Origin: Streptomyces netropsis
Lineage (GTDB): Bacteria > Actinomycetota > Actinomycetes > Streptomycetales > Streptomycetaceae
Direction: 5' to 3'
DNA: 64,000 nt
NCBI RefSeq assembly: GCF_014203545.1
Contig: NZ_JACHJG010000007.1
Coordinates: forward strand, 51,391 to 115,390
Shown: positions 35,578 through 44,970 of the stretch, one piece after another
How positions within the stretch are numbered: position 1 is the first letter of the stretch
Layout: every line of letters begins with the position of its first letter
The notes under the pieces: generated by a model
The model's database searches: none
What the model was told of the DNA's origin: nothing
Seen by the model: the letters and a program-made list of their open reading frames with translations, nothing else
Program-made: the position numbers and the translations under genes

Positions 35578-37278
35578 ATGGACAGTCTGCAGCCAGAAGA
35601 TCCACACAGTCTCGGCGCGTACCGGCTGCTCGGCCGGCTGGGCGCGGGCGGCATGGGCCGGGTCTACCTGGCCCGCTCGGACCGGGGCCGTACGGTCGCG
35701 GTCAAGCTGGTCCAGCGGGAGCTGGCCGGCCAGGAGGAGTTCCGCAGGCGCTTCCGCCAGGAGGTGCAGTCGGCGCGGCGGGTCGGCGGCGAGTGGACCG
35801 CGCCGGTGCTCGACGCGGACACCGAGGCGGACATCCCGTGGGTCGCCACCGGCTACATCGCCGGACCGTCCCTGCGGCAGGTCGTCGACCGCGACTACGG
35901 GCCGCTGCCCGAGCGGTCCGTCCGCATCCTCGGCGCGGGGCTCGCGCGGGCCCTCCAGGCCGTCCACGCCGCCGGCATCGTCCACCGCGACCTCAAGCCG
36001 TCGAACGTCCTGATCACCCTGGACGGTCCGCGCGTCATCGACTTCGGCATCGCCCGCGCCCTGGAGACGGTCACCGACGGCGGCCTCACCCGCACCGGCG
36101 CGGCTGTGGGCTCGCCCGGCTTCATGTCGCCCGAGCAGGTGCGCGGCGCCAAGGTCACGGCCGCGAGCGACGTCTTCTGCCTCGGCGCGGTGCTGGCCTA
36201 CGCCGCGACCGGCCGGATGCCCTTCGGCACGGCGGACAGCGGCGTCCACGCCCTGCTCTACCGCATCGCGCAGGAGGAGCCGGACCTCACCGGGGTGCCG
36301 GAGCCGCTGCGGCCCCTGATAGCCGCCTTCCTCGCCAAGGACCCCGCCGACCGCCCCACGCCCGAGCAGGCCCTGGAGCGTACCGGCGTGCAGGACCTGC
36401 TGACGGATCTGCGCTCGGCGGAACCCTGGCTGCCCGGCGGCCTCGTCGCCCAGCTGGGGCGGCACGCGGTACGGCTGCTCGACGTCGAGGACCCCGCCGC
36501 CGCCAACCCCCTGACCCAGGTGGACCCGCGCCCCGCCGGGCGTCCGGTGGACCTGCCGACCGTGACCGCCGGACCGGCCGCGCAGCCGCTGCCCCCGGCC
36601 GTCCCCGTCCCGGCCGTCCACGGCCACCCGGGCCCGTACGGCCCCGGCCCGTACGACTCCGGGGTGTACGCCACGCCGCCCGCGCCCGAACGGCGCCGGT
36701 CCATGGCGCCCTTCGTGCTGGCGGCGGTGGTGACCGCCGGGCTGCTCGCGGGCGGCGGGACCGTGTACCTGCTGAACCGGGAGACGAACGACGAGGGACG
36801 CAGCGGCCCCGGCCCGGTCACCTCGCCGACCACGACGCCCGGCTCCTCGACCTCCGGGCCCTCGGCCTCCGCCGGTCCCTCGACACCCAGCCCGGCCAAG
36901 GCCACCCCCGCCTCCGGTCCGGTCCCCCAGGCGTTCATCGGCACCTGGGAGTCCGACTTCCAGACGGCCGGCGGCGCCAACACCCGCCGGATCGTCCTGC
37001 GGCAGGGGCCCGTCGGCACGACGGTGGCCGACATCAGCGGCCACGGCACGAACGAATACGGCACCGTCTACCGCTGCGCCTGGGTCGCCGACCTGAGCGC
37101 GGCCGCGGCCGCCGACGGCCCGCTGCGGCTCGGCCCGTCCCGGGTCACCGTCGCCGAGCCCACCACCTCCTGCCAGCCGGGCGAGGCCACCGAGCTGACC
37201 CTGCTCCCGGACGGCAGTCTGCGCCGGATGTTCATCGGCACGGACAAGGAGCCGCTGGTCTACACGAAGCGGAGCTGA
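35578..37278 (+). CDS. Membrane serine/threonine protein kinase
   Basis: 566 residues. Kinase domain 15-275: glycine loop LGAGGMGRVY, ATP Lys43, catalytic HRDLKPSN (Asp138), DFG 155-157, APE-like MSPEQ. A Pro-rich juxtamembrane linker (315-375), one membrane span near 377-400, a Ser/Thr/Pro-rich stalk, and a 110-residue extracytoplasmic domain starting AFIGTWESDFQ. That domain differs from PASTA repeats and looks beta-sheet-rich, so the ligand is unlikely to be peptidoglycan by the PASTA route (inference). Start ATG 35578 has GGGGGAAGG upstream. Confidence 0.95.
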   Translation: MDSLQPEDPHSLGAYRLLGRLGAGGMGRVYLARSDRGRTVAVKLVQRELAGQEEFRRRFRQEVQSARRVGGEWTAPVLDADTEADIPWVATGYIAGPSLRQVVDRDYGPLPERSVRILGAGLARALQAVHAAGIVHRDLKPSNVLITLDGPRVIDFGIARALETVTDGGLTRTGAAVGSPGFMSPEQVRGAKVTAASDVFCLGAVLAYAATGRMPFGTADSGVHALLYRIAQEEPDLTGVPEPLRPLIAAFLAKDPADRPTPEQALERTGVQDLLTDLRSAEPWLPGGLVAQLGRHAVRLLDVEDPAAANPLTQVDPRPAGRPVDLPTVTAGPAAQPLPPAVPVPAVHGHPGPYGPGPYDSGVYATPPAPERRRSMAPFVLAAVVTAGLLAGGGTVYLLNRETNDEGRSGPGPVTSPTTTPGSSTSGPSASAGPSTPSPAKATPASGPVPQAFIGTWESDFQTAGGANTRRIVLRQGPVGTTVADISGHGTNEYGTVYRCAWVADLSAAAAADGPLRLGPSRVTVAEPTTSCQPGEATELTLLPDGSLRRMFIGTDKEPLVYTKRS

Positions 37279-37290
37279 CGGAAAACGCGA

Positions 37291-37320
37291 AGCGCCCCGG
37301 TGGCGGACCACCGGGGCGCT
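37291..37320. terminator. Bidirectional terminator between the kinase gene and purA
   Basis: Perfect 13-bp stem, 37291-37303 with 37308-37320, loop CGGA, between converging genes. Confidence 0.85.
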
Positions 37321-37354
37321 GTCACAGCGAACGCCGTGCCTTACGAGCCGTGCC

Positions 37355-38641
37355 TCACGAGAGGAACGAGTTGATCTCGATCGTCTCGGTACGGCCCGGG
37401 CCGACGCCGATCGCGGAGATCGGCGCGCCGGACATCTCCTCCAGCGCCTTCACGTAGGCCTGCGCGTTCTTCGGCAGGTCGGCGAAGGTCTTGGCCTTGG
37501 TGATGTCCTCGGACCAGCCCGGCAGCATTTCGTAGATCGGCTTCGCGTGGTGGAAGTCGCTCTGGCTGTAGGGCAGCTCCTCGACGCGCTTGCCGTCGAT
37601 CTCGTACGCGACGCAGACCGGGATCTGCTCCCAGCCCGTCAGCACGTCGAGCTTGGTGAGGAAGAAGTCCGTCAGGCCGTTGACGCGGGTCGCGTAGCGG
37701 GCGATGACCGCGTCGAACCAGCCGCAGCGGCGGTCACGGCCGGTGGTCACACCGCGCTCGCCACCGATGGTCCGCAGCGCCTCGCCGTCCTTGTCGAACA
37801 GCTCGGTCGGGAACGGGCCGGCGCCGACGCGCGTGGTGTACGCCTTGAGGATGCCGATCACGCGGCTGATCTTCGTGGGGCCGACACCGGCACCCGTGCA
37901 GGCGCCGCCCGCGGTCGGGTTCGACGAGGTCACGAAGGGGTACGTGCCGTGGTCGACGTCGAGCAGCGTGCCCTGGCCGCCCTCGAAGAGGACGACCTTG
38001 CCTTCGTCGATGGCGTTGTTGAGGATCAGCGTCGTGTCGGCCACGTACGGCTTGATCTGCTCGGCGTAGGTGAGCAGCTCCTCGACGATCGCGCCGGCCT
38101 CGATGGCCCGGCGGTTGTAGAGCTTCGCGAGGATCTGGTTCTTGAAGTCGAGGGCAGCCTCGACCTTCTGGGTCAGGATCGACTCGTCGTAGAGGTCCTG
38201 GACCCGGATGCCGACGCGGTTGATCTTGTCCGCGTAGGTCGGGCCGATACCGCGGCCCGTGGTGCCGATCTTCCGCGAGCCGAGGAAGCGTTCCGTCACC
38301 TTGTCGACGGTCGTGTGGTACGGCGTGATCAGATGCGCGTTACCGCTGAGCAGCAGCTTGGACGTGTCCACGCCGCGCTCGTTGAGTCCGCTCAGCTCGG
38401 AGAGCAGGACCGCCGGGTCGACGACGACGCCGTTGCCGATCACCGGGGTACACCCCGGCGAGAGGATTCCGGAGGGGAGGAGATGCAGCGCGTATTTCTG
38501 GTCGCCGACGACGACCGTGTGGCCGGCGTTGTTGCCACCTTGGTAGCGCACCACATAGTCCACGGATCCACCGAGGAGGTCGGTGGCCTTTCCCTTGCCC
38601 TCGTCACCCCACTGAGCACCGAGCAGCACAAGTGCGGGCAC
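37355..38641 (-). CDS. purA: Adenylosuccinate synthetase
   Basis: 428 residues, standard length. It converts IMP and aspartate to adenylosuccinate with GTP. Blocks: LGAQWGDEGKGKATDLL (P-loop-like), GGNNAGHTVV, GTTGRGIGPTYADK, EGGQGTLLDVDHGTYPFVTSSN and TRVGAGPFPTE. Start GTG 38641 has GGAAGGGG nine bases upstream. It is transcribed alone, divergent from the DAGK-like gene. Confidence 0.97.
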   Translation of the reverse strand: MPALVLLGAQWGDEGKGKATDLLGGSVDYVVRYQGGNNAGHTVVVGDQKYALHLLPSGILSPGCTPVIGNGVVVDPAVLLSELSGLNERGVDTSKLLLSGNAHLITPYHTTVDKVTERFLGSRKIGTTGRGIGPTYADKINRVGIRVQDLYDESILTQKVEAALDFKNQILAKLYNRRAIEAGAIVEELLTYAEQIKPYVADTTLILNNAIDEGKVVLFEGGQGTLLDVDHGTYPFVTSSNPTAGGACTGAGVGPTKISRVIGILKAYTTRVGAGPFPTELFDKDGEALRTIGGERGVTTGRDRRCGWFDAVIARYATRVNGLTDFFLTKLDVLTGWEQIPVCVAYEIDGKRVEELPYSQSDFHHAKPIYEMLPGWSEDITKAKTFADLPKNAQAYVKALEEMSGAPISAIGVGPGRTETIEINSFLS

Positions 38642-38816
38642 AGGCGTACACCCCTTCCGGGCGGGGCATGTCCAACGTGCGTGGTGGCGTAATCCCGCCT
38701 TGTGCGGGGGTGCACCATCGCTAGAGCCGTCGAACCGGTGCCCCGGATAGACGAAGCCCCTGGCGCAACAGCGACAGGGGCTCTTGCACCGAGAGATTAC
38801 CTGAGGAAGGACCGAG

Positions 38817-39788
38817 GTGTCGGCTCCAGACCCGACCGGGCAGCCTCTGCTCGTGATCATCGACCCGGTCGCACGGCGCGCGGACGGCGAATCCGTGCGG
38901 ATCGCGAGGGATGTCCTGTGTGCCGGAGCCGTGGCGAAAATTTGTCTCACGGACGGCCCCGGGGACCTTTCCAGAGCCCTGTCCCGACGTGGCCGGCGCC
39001 CGGTCGTGATCGGCGACGACCGCGCGCTGCTGCGTGTCGTGGGCCTGCTGCACCGGCGGCGGGAGCTGGCCGGATCCGCGCTGTCGGTGGTCCCGGTCGG
39101 CGCGCCGCACACGGTCGCGCTGGCCCACGCGCTCGGCGTGCCGCGCGGGCCCGTGGCGGCCGCCCGGGCGGTGCTGGACGGTACGCCCCGGCCGCTGGAC
39201 CTGCTGGTCGACGACAGCGACGGGGTGGTGCTGGGCGAGGTGTGCGTGCCGGACGGGTACGTACCCGGAGCCTCCCCGTACGCGCCCGGGGAGGCCGGGG
39301 ACGGGCCGGCTGCGGGTACGGGCCCGCAGCACCCGGACGGCGGGCCGGAGGGGCGGGGCGGGCTGGGCCGGCCCGACGGTCCCGGCGAGCCGGTCGTGAC
39401 CCGGCGGCAGGCCCTGACGGCGGGCGGGCACCAGAGCTGGTGGTCCCCCGCCGCCCGGACCGCCCGTACGGCCCTGGCGCTGCTCACGGGCCCCGCGGCG
39501 CGCCATCCGCTGCCGTCCTGCACCCGGCTGCGGGTGGAGGCGGACGGGGTGCTGCTGGCGGATCTGGACCGGCCCGTCGAGCGGGTGCGGGTGTCGGTCG
39601 TGGACGGCCTCGCCGAGGTCGTGGTCCACCACCCCTCCTCGGCCCGCCCGGTGCGGGCCCGGGCCCGGGCGGTCACGGTCTCCGGGCCCGACTTCCGCTA
39701 CCGCGCCGACGACGTGGGCCAGGGCCCGGTCCGCAGCCGCACCTGGACGGCCCTGCCGGGGGCGTGGCGGCTGACGCTGCCGCGCTGA
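38817..39788 (+). CDS. Diacylglycerol kinase-like protein with degenerate catalytic loop
   Basis: 323 residues resembling the DAGK/NAD-kinase-fold family in layout: an N-terminal alpha/beta half (LLVIIDPVARRADG) and a beta-rich C-terminal half with LRVEADGVLLADLDRP, as in YegS/BmrU proteins. The GGDGT nucleotide loop is replaced by VIGDDRALL, and residues 140-195 are a Gly/Pro-rich insertion. Lipid-kinase activity is therefore doubtful. GAGGAAGGA precedes the GTG start. Divergent from purA. Confidence 0.75.
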   Translation: MSAPDPTGQPLLVIIDPVARRADGESVRIARDVLCAGAVAKICLTDGPGDLSRALSRRGRRPVVIGDDRALLRVVGLLHRRRELAGSALSVVPVGAPHTVALAHALGVPRGPVAAARAVLDGTPRPLDLLVDDSDGVVLGEVCVPDGYVPGASPYAPGEAGDGPAAGTGPQHPDGGPEGRGGLGRPDGPGEPVVTRRQALTAGGHQSWWSPAARTARTALALLTGPAARHPLPSCTRLRVEADGVLLADLDRPVERVRVSVVDGLAEVVVHHPSSARPVRARARAVTVSGPDFRYRADDVGQGPVRSRTWTALPGAWRLTLPR

Positions 39789-39795
39789 GGCGGGT

Positions 39796-40455
39796 TCACC
39801 CGCCCGGCGTCACCAGGCCCGCCTCGTAGGCGAAGACCGCCGCCTGGGTGCGGTCGCGCAGCCCCAGCTTCACCAGGATGCGGCTGACGTGCGTCTTGAC
39901 GGTGGACTCGGCGACGACGAGACGGGTGGCGATCTCGGAGTTGGAGCGGCCCTGGGCGACCAGGACCAGGACCTCGGTCTCGCGCTCGGTGAGATCGGCG
40001 ATCCGCTCCTGGCTGGGCGGCTTGGGCGTGCCGAGCCGGGAGAACTCCTGGATGAGCCGCTTGGTGACCGTGGGCGCGAGGAGCGCCTCGCCGTCGGCCA
40101 CGACGCGCACGCCGTCGGCGAGCTGGCGGGCCGAGGCGTCCTTGAGCAGGAAGCCGCTGGCCCCGGCCCGCAGCGCCTGGTAGACGTACTCGTCGAGGTC
40201 GAAGGTGGTGAGCACCAGCACCTTCGCCCCCTCGTCGGCGGCGACGATCTCGCGGGTCGCCTCCAGTCCGTTGAGCACGGGCATGCGGATGTCCATCAGG
40301 ACGACGTCGGGGCGCAGCGCCGCCACCTGCTCGACGGCTTGCCGGCCATCCACGGCCTCGCCGACGACCTCGATGTCGGGCATGGCGTTCAGCAGGACGG
40401 AGAAGCCCTCACGGACCATCATCTGGTCGTCCACGATCAGCACACGGATGGTCAT
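39796..40455 (-). CDS. NarL-family response regulator
   Basis: 219 residues. Receiver Asp55 in VVLMDIRMP, Thr in VLTTFDLDEYVY, Lys in FLLKDASA. LuxR HTH: LTERETEVLVLVAQGRSNSEIATRL...TVKTHVSRIL. It pairs with the kinase just upstream (ATGA overlap at 40452-40455). It ends a few bases from the convergent DAGK-like gene. Confidence 0.95.
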   Translation of the reverse strand: MTIRVLIVDDQMMVREGFSVLLNAMPDIEVVGEAVDGRQAVEQVAALRPDVVLMDIRMPVLNGLEATREIVAADEGAKVLVLTTFDLDEYVYQALRAGASGFLLKDASARQLADGVRVVADGEALLAPTVTKRLIQEFSRLGTPKPPSQERIADLTERETEVLVLVAQGRSNSEIATRLVVAESTVKTHVSRILVKLGLRDRTQAAVFAYEAGLVTPGG

Positions 40456-41780
40456 GCCGCCGCCTCGCCGACCGCGACGGGCAGGAAGGCGGCGATCTCG
40501 TAGCCGCCCTCGTCGGTGGCCTCCGCCGTCATCTCGCCGCCGAGCATGGTGACGCGTTCGCGCATGCCGAGCACTCCGTGCCCGGCGCCCGGGGAGGGTT
40601 TGGCGAGGCGGTTCGGCGGGCCGTTGACGACCCGCAGGCCGAGACCGCCGAGGACGTAGGAGATCTCCACCCGCGCCTTGGCGCCGGGCGCGTGGCGCAG
40701 CACGTTGCTGAGCGCCTCCTGGACGATGCGGTACGCGGAGAGCTCCACGCCCTGCGGCAGGGGCCGCACCGAGCCCGTCGTCACCCGCTCGACGTCCAGT
40801 CCGGCCGAGCGGACGTTGTCCAGCAGCCCGTCCAGAGCCGCGAGGGTGGGCTGCGGGGCCTCGGGGTCGGCGAAGGCGTCGGGGTTCTCCGACCGCACGA
40901 CACCGAGCACGCGGCGCAGCTCGGTCAGCGCGGCGACGGCGTTCTCCCGGATCGTCTGGAAGGCGGCGGCCAGCTCGGGCGGGGTGTCCTGGACCCGGTA
41001 GGGGGCGGCCTCGGCCTGGATGGCGACGACGGACATGTGGTGCGCGACCACGTCGTGGAGTTCGCGGGCGATGGTCGTGCGCTCCTCCAGCACGGTCCGC
41101 CGGGACCGCTCGACCTCGGTGACGGCCACCTGCGCGACGACCTGCTGCTTGGTCTCGCGCAGCCCGCGCACGGCGAGGACGACGAAGAGCACGACCCCGG
41201 AGAAGACCATCATCTGGAACAGATCGGAGAGGAAGTACTCACTGCCGTACGGGCGGACCGCCCGCAGGAACACCGCGAAGAAGAACCCCGTCATGCCCGT
41301 GAGCAGCCACATCTCGGCCGCTGTACGCGGGCGCGTCCGCAGCGCCACGACCATCACCACGGCGAGGTGGGAGAAGAAGCCGCCCGGGGACCACGGCCCG
41401 AAGCCGTAGGACCCCAGGAACACCGCGGTGAAGACCATCGCGCCGACCGACAGCCACCACGCGCCGACCGGCCGGAAAAGGGTCATGATCATCGGCACGC
41501 CGACCATCAGCGACGTGAAGAGCCCGAAGAGGCCGCCCTCGCGTTCGGCGGTCGCCATCATGACGACGAAGGTGAAGCCGACGAGCGTCGCGTGCGGGAA
41601 CCACCGTGTGTAGCGCGCGGCGCGCCGCGGCAGCCTGCGGACCAGGCCGTGGTCCGCGGCGAGCGGCGGCAGCGGGCGGAAGGCGAAGGCGTCGGTGAAC
41701 AGGTCCTCGCGGAGCCCGCTCAGGGCGCCTTTCGCCATCCGCAGCTCATTGCGCGGGGCACTCTCATAGGTGTCGGTCAC
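40452..41780 (-). CDS. NarL-type sensor histidine kinase
   Basis: 442 residues from GTG 41780. Five to six membrane spans in residues 45-210 with short loops. The phosphorylation box TIARELHDVVAHHMSVVAIQAEAA carries the HisKA_3 His, and HATPase blocks are YRIVQEALSNVLRHA and GHGVLGMRERV. The type is common in Streptomyces (DesK/YxjM-like), typically sensing envelope state through the membrane (family knowledge). No dedicated transporter adjoins it, so the target is open. Confidence 0.93.
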   Translation of the reverse strand: MTDTYESAPRNELRMAKGALSGLREDLFTDAFAFRPLPPLAADHGLVRRLPRRAARYTRWFPHATLVGFTFVVMMATAEREGGLFGLFTSLMVGVPMIMTLFRPVGAWWLSVGAMVFTAVFLGSYGFGPWSPGGFFSHLAVVMVVALRTRPRTAAEMWLLTGMTGFFFAVFLRAVRPYGSEYFLSDLFQMMVFSGVVLFVVLAVRGLRETKQQVVAQVAVTEVERSRRTVLEERTTIARELHDVVAHHMSVVAIQAEAAPYRVQDTPPELAAAFQTIRENAVAALTELRRVLGVVRSENPDAFADPEAPQPTLAALDGLLDNVRSAGLDVERVTTGSVRPLPQGVELSAYRIVQEALSNVLRHAPGAKARVEISYVLGGLGLRVVNGPPNRLAKPSPGAGHGVLGMRERVTMLGGEMTAEATDEGGYEIAAFLPVAVGEAAA

Positions 41781-41862
41781 GTCAACAACCGTAGGCAAGG
41801 GGTTCGCGGAAAGCGTCCGCATGGATGCGGATCTGTGGGGGTCCGTCTCAAGTACTACGCGG

Positions 41863-42660
41863 CTACGGCACGGCTGTGACGTGCGGTTGTCCGGTGAGAG
41901 CGGCCAGCAGCGCCGCACAGGCGGCTGTGCCGGGAGTCACAGGTGCGAAGTGACCGACGCCACCGAGGGCGCGGACCTCGGCCACGCCACCGGCCGCACG
42001 GGCGGCGGCGCGGTAGCGGTGGGAGAACTCGACGGGCACGACGAGGTCCGCGACGCCGTGCAGGAGCGTCACGGGCGCGCGGGCGGGCAGGCACCGCACG
42101 GGGTCGATGTCCCGCCCGTCGCCCCCGTCGAGCAGTTCCTCGACGACGCCCTCGCTGAGCCGCAGCTCGGCGGCCCGCTCCAGGTCCGTGACGGCCGCCA
42201 CGGCGACGACGCCGTCCACGGCCGGGGCGGCGGGCCTTCCGGGCGCGGACGCCGCCCAGAGGGCGAGGTGGCCGCCCGCCGAGTGGCCGACGAGCAGATG
42301 CCGGGCGGCGGGCCGGCGGGACCGCGCCTCCAGGGCCTCCAGCGTCTGAAGGGCCCGCAGGACGTCGTCGAACGTCTGCGGCCTGCCGCCGCCCCCGCCG
42401 AGCCGGCGGTACTCCACGAGCGCCACGTCCATGCCCTGCCGGGCCAGCTCGGCGGCCAGCGGCGAGAGGTGCCACCGGTCGTAGGTCTCGCGCCAGAAGC
42501 CGCCGTGCAGGAGCGTCACGCGGGTGCCCGTCGGGCGGGCCGCCGCGTAGCGGCCGACCACCTGGCTGGGGTGGTCGCCGTACGCGACGGTCTCGTCCGG
42601 CGGTACGTCGGGAAAGCCGCACAGCGCGGCGTACTCGACGTCGTCGAGGTCCTCGGTCAC
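41863..42660 (-). CDS. Alpha/beta hydrolase, probable kynurenine formamidase
   Basis: 265 residues. HGGFW (52-56) is the HGGxW oxyanion motif of arylformamidase-type hydrolases; nucleophile Ser127 in LLVGHSAGGHLALWA, acid Asp in HGVADLVVPVE and His in GGVGHFAPV. The gene overlaps kynU by four bases (42657-42660) and is third in an operon with tryptophan dioxygenase and kynureninase. The missing middle step, hydrolysis of N-formylkynurenine, is therefore assigned to it by motif and context. Confidence 0.85.
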   Translation of the reverse strand: MTEDLDDVEYAALCGFPDVPPDETVAYGDHPSQVVGRYAAARPTGTRVTLLHGGFWRETYDRWHLSPLAAELARQGMDVALVEYRRLGGGGGRPQTFDDVLRALQTLEALEARSRRPAARHLLVGHSAGGHLALWAASAPGRPAAPAVDGVVAVAAVTDLERAAELRLSEGVVEELLDGGDGRDIDPVRCLPARAPVTLLHGVADLVVPVEFSHRYRAAARAAGGVAEVRALGGVGHFAPVTPGTAACAALLAALTGQPHVTAVP

Positions 42661-43934
42661 GGCCCCGGGACCTCGGCCAGGACGTCGGCGAGCACCCGCG
42701 CCGCCCGCTCCGCGTCGGCGAAGGAGGTGTAGAGCGGGGTGAAGCCGAAGCGCAGGACGTCCGGGCGGCGGAAGTCGCCGACGACGCCGCGGCGGACGAG
42801 CTCGGCCATCACCTCGCCCGCGTCGGGGCAGCGCAGCGACACCTGGCTGCCGCGTTCACCGTGCGGGGTGGGGGTGAGGCACTCCAGGCGGCCCTTCGGC
42901 ACGTACTCCTCGACGCGGCGCAGGAAGAAGTCCGTGAGGGCGAGGCTCTTGGCCCGTACGGTCTCGACGCGCACGTCGTCCCACACGTCCAGGGCCGCTT
43001 CGAGGGCGAGGAGGGACAGGATGTCGGGCGTGCCGACCCGGCCCCGGGCGGCCCCCTCGGCGGGGGCGTAGGCGGGGGCCATGGCGAAGGGGTCCGCGTG
43101 GGAGTTCCAGCCGGGCAGCGGCGAGTCGAAGCGGTCCTGCAGTTCGCGTCGCACGTAGAGGTACGCGGGTGAACCGGGGCCGCCGTTGAGGTACTTGTAC
43201 GTGCAGCCGACGGCGAGGTCCACGCCGTGCGCGTCGAGCCCGACGGGCAGGGCGCCCGCGCTGTGGCACAGGTCCCAGACGACGAGCGCCCCGGCGGCGT
43301 GCGCGGCGGCCGTCGTGCCGGGCAGGTCGTGCAGGCGGCCGGTGCGGTAGTCGACGTGGTTGACGAGCGCGACGGCGGTGCGCGGGCCGAGGGCGGCGGG
43401 CAGGTCGCCCGCCGCGACGGGCCGCAGCGTACGGCCCGTCAGCCGGGCCGCGGACTCGGCGATGTAGCCGTCGGTGGGGAACGTCGCCTCGTCCACGAGG
43501 ATCTCGTCGCGCTCCTCGCCGGCCATGCGGACGGCGGCGACGACGGCCTTGAAGACGTTGACGCTCGTGGAGTCGCCCACGACGACCTGGCCGGGCGCGG
43601 CCCCGACGAGCCGGCCGATCCGGTCCCCGACCCGCTCGGGCGCGGTCCACCACCCGGACTCGTCCCACGAGCGGATGCGCAGCCGCCCCCACTCGCGCTC
43701 GACGACGTCGGCGAGCCGGCCGGCGACGGCGCGGGGCAGGGCGCCGAGGGAGTTCCCGTCGAGGTAGGCGCCCTCGGCGAGGTCGTCCAGGGCGAACGCG
43801 GCGCGCTTGGCGCGGAGTTCGTCGGCGGCGTCGAGGGCCGCGGCGTCGGAGGTCATGGCGTCGAAGGTCGTCGCGTCGGGCGTCATGGTGTCGGGAGTGG
43901 TGGCGTCGGGAGTGGTGGCGTCGAGGTCAGACAT
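42657..43934 (-). CDS. kynU: Kynureninase
   Basis: 425 residues. PLP-dependent cleavage of kynurenine to anthranilate and alanine. Lys247 in VGCTYKYLNGGPGSPAYLYV is the PLP lysine; YLDGNSLG, DSTSVNVFK and WDLCHSAGALP are family blocks. The first 30 residues are a low-complexity DATTPDATTPD-type stretch encoded by short DNA repeats. That extension is not part of the enzyme fold; an internal start cannot be excluded. It overlaps both neighbours. Confidence 0.95.
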   Translation of the reverse strand: MSDLDATTPDATTPDTMTPDATTFDAMTSDAAALDAADELRAKRAAFALDDLAEGAYLDGNSLGALPRAVAGRLADVVEREWGRLRIRSWDESGWWTAPERVGDRIGRLVGAAPGQVVVGDSTSVNVFKAVVAAVRMAGEERDEILVDEATFPTDGYIAESAARLTGRTLRPVAAGDLPAALGPRTAVALVNHVDYRTGRLHDLPGTTAAAHAAGALVVWDLCHSAGALPVGLDAHGVDLAVGCTYKYLNGGPGSPAYLYVRRELQDRFDSPLPGWNSHADPFAMAPAYAPAEGAARGRVGTPDILSLLALEAALDVWDDVRVETVRAKSLALTDFFLRRVEEYVPKGRLECLTPTPHGERGSQVSLRCPDAGEVMAELVRRGVVGDFRRPDVLRFGFTPLYTSFADAERAARVLADVLAEVPGP

Positions 43935-44805
43935 GGCTGCGCGCCGTCCACAGCTCGGGGAAGACGTTCTTCGTCGCCCGCCGCTCCAGCCAGGCCACCC
44001 CCGCCGAACCGCCCGTGCCCACCTTCGAGCCCATGGCTCGCCGGGTGGCGACCAGGTGGTCGTTGCGCCAGCGCCAGACCAGCTCGGCCACCTCGGTCAG
44101 GGCCTCGCCCAGCCGGCAGGCGTCACTGTTCTGGTCGCCCGCGTAGACGGCCTGCCAGACCTCCTCGACCGCCGGGTCGGGGACGTACCGCTCGGAGACG
44201 TCACGGTCGTGGACGCTCTGCGGTACCGCGTGGCCGAGCCGCCCGAGGTAGCGCAGCGCCTCGTCGTACAGGCTCGGCTCGTGCAGCGCCTTCTCCAGCT
44301 CGGCGTGGACCTGCGGCGTGCCCTGGTGCGGGACCAGCATGGACGCGGCCTTGTCGCCGAGCAGGAACTCCAGCCGGCGGTACATCGCGGACTGGAAGCC
44401 CGAGCCGTCGCCGAGCGCGGCGCGGAAGCCGTTGAACTGGACCGGCGTCAGGTGCGCGAGCGGCTTCCAGGAGGCGTTGAGCGATTCGAGCTCGTACGTG
44501 GAGCGCTTGAGCGCGGCCATCGCGGTCGGCAGGTCGTCGTCGCGCAGCGCCCTCGAGGCGGTCTCCCACTCGTGCACGATGACGGTGAACCACAGCTCCA
44601 TGACCTGCGTGGTGACGAGGAAGACCATCTCGCCGGGGTCGTCGGAGAGCGGCTCCTGGAGGTGGGTGAGGACGGACGCCCGGACGTAGTCCTCGTACGG
44701 GGTGGACCCCGCGAAGTCGAGGTTCGGGGCCGTCGGGGGCTCCGGCTCGATTCCGGTACCGGGGCCCTGCGGGGCGTGGGGGCGGGAAGGTTGCGGCTGC
44801 GACAT
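43927..44805 (-). CDS. kynA: Tryptophan 2,3-dioxygenase
   Basis: 292 residues from ATG 44805, with GAGGAGA upstream. Heme enzyme opening the indole ring of tryptophan to N-formylkynurenine. YEDYVRASVLTHLQEP, FLVTTQVMELWFTVIVHEWE and the C-terminal RNDHLVATRRAMGSKVGTGGSAG are TDO signatures; the last carries the heme-ligand region and the Thr that binds substrate carboxylate. First gene of the kyn operon; its end overlaps kynU by eight bases. Confidence 0.95.
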   Translation of the reverse strand: MSQPQPSRPHAPQGPGTGIEPEPPTAPNLDFAGSTPYEDYVRASVLTHLQEPLSDDPGEMVFLVTTQVMELWFTVIVHEWETASRALRDDDLPTAMAALKRSTYELESLNASWKPLAHLTPVQFNGFRAALGDGSGFQSAMYRRLEFLLGDKAASMLVPHQGTPQVHAELEKALHEPSLYDEALRYLGRLGHAVPQSVHDRDVSERYVPDPAVEEVWQAVYAGDQNSDACRLGEALTEVAELVWRWRNDHLVATRRAMGSKVGTGGSAGVAWLERRATKNVFPELWTARSHV

Positions 44806-44970
44806 CGCTGTCTCCTCGGCAAAACACATTCCGGGTAGCGGTCCGCCCCTTCCTGTCGGCATCGGAGCCCCGGTCCCCTGCGCGCATCATGCGTCCCGGA
44901 CGCGCCTTCTGCAAGGGGTGACGTTGCCGCTCCACGGAGGCTCGTCCCGGTCCGGGCCGATATGAGGACG

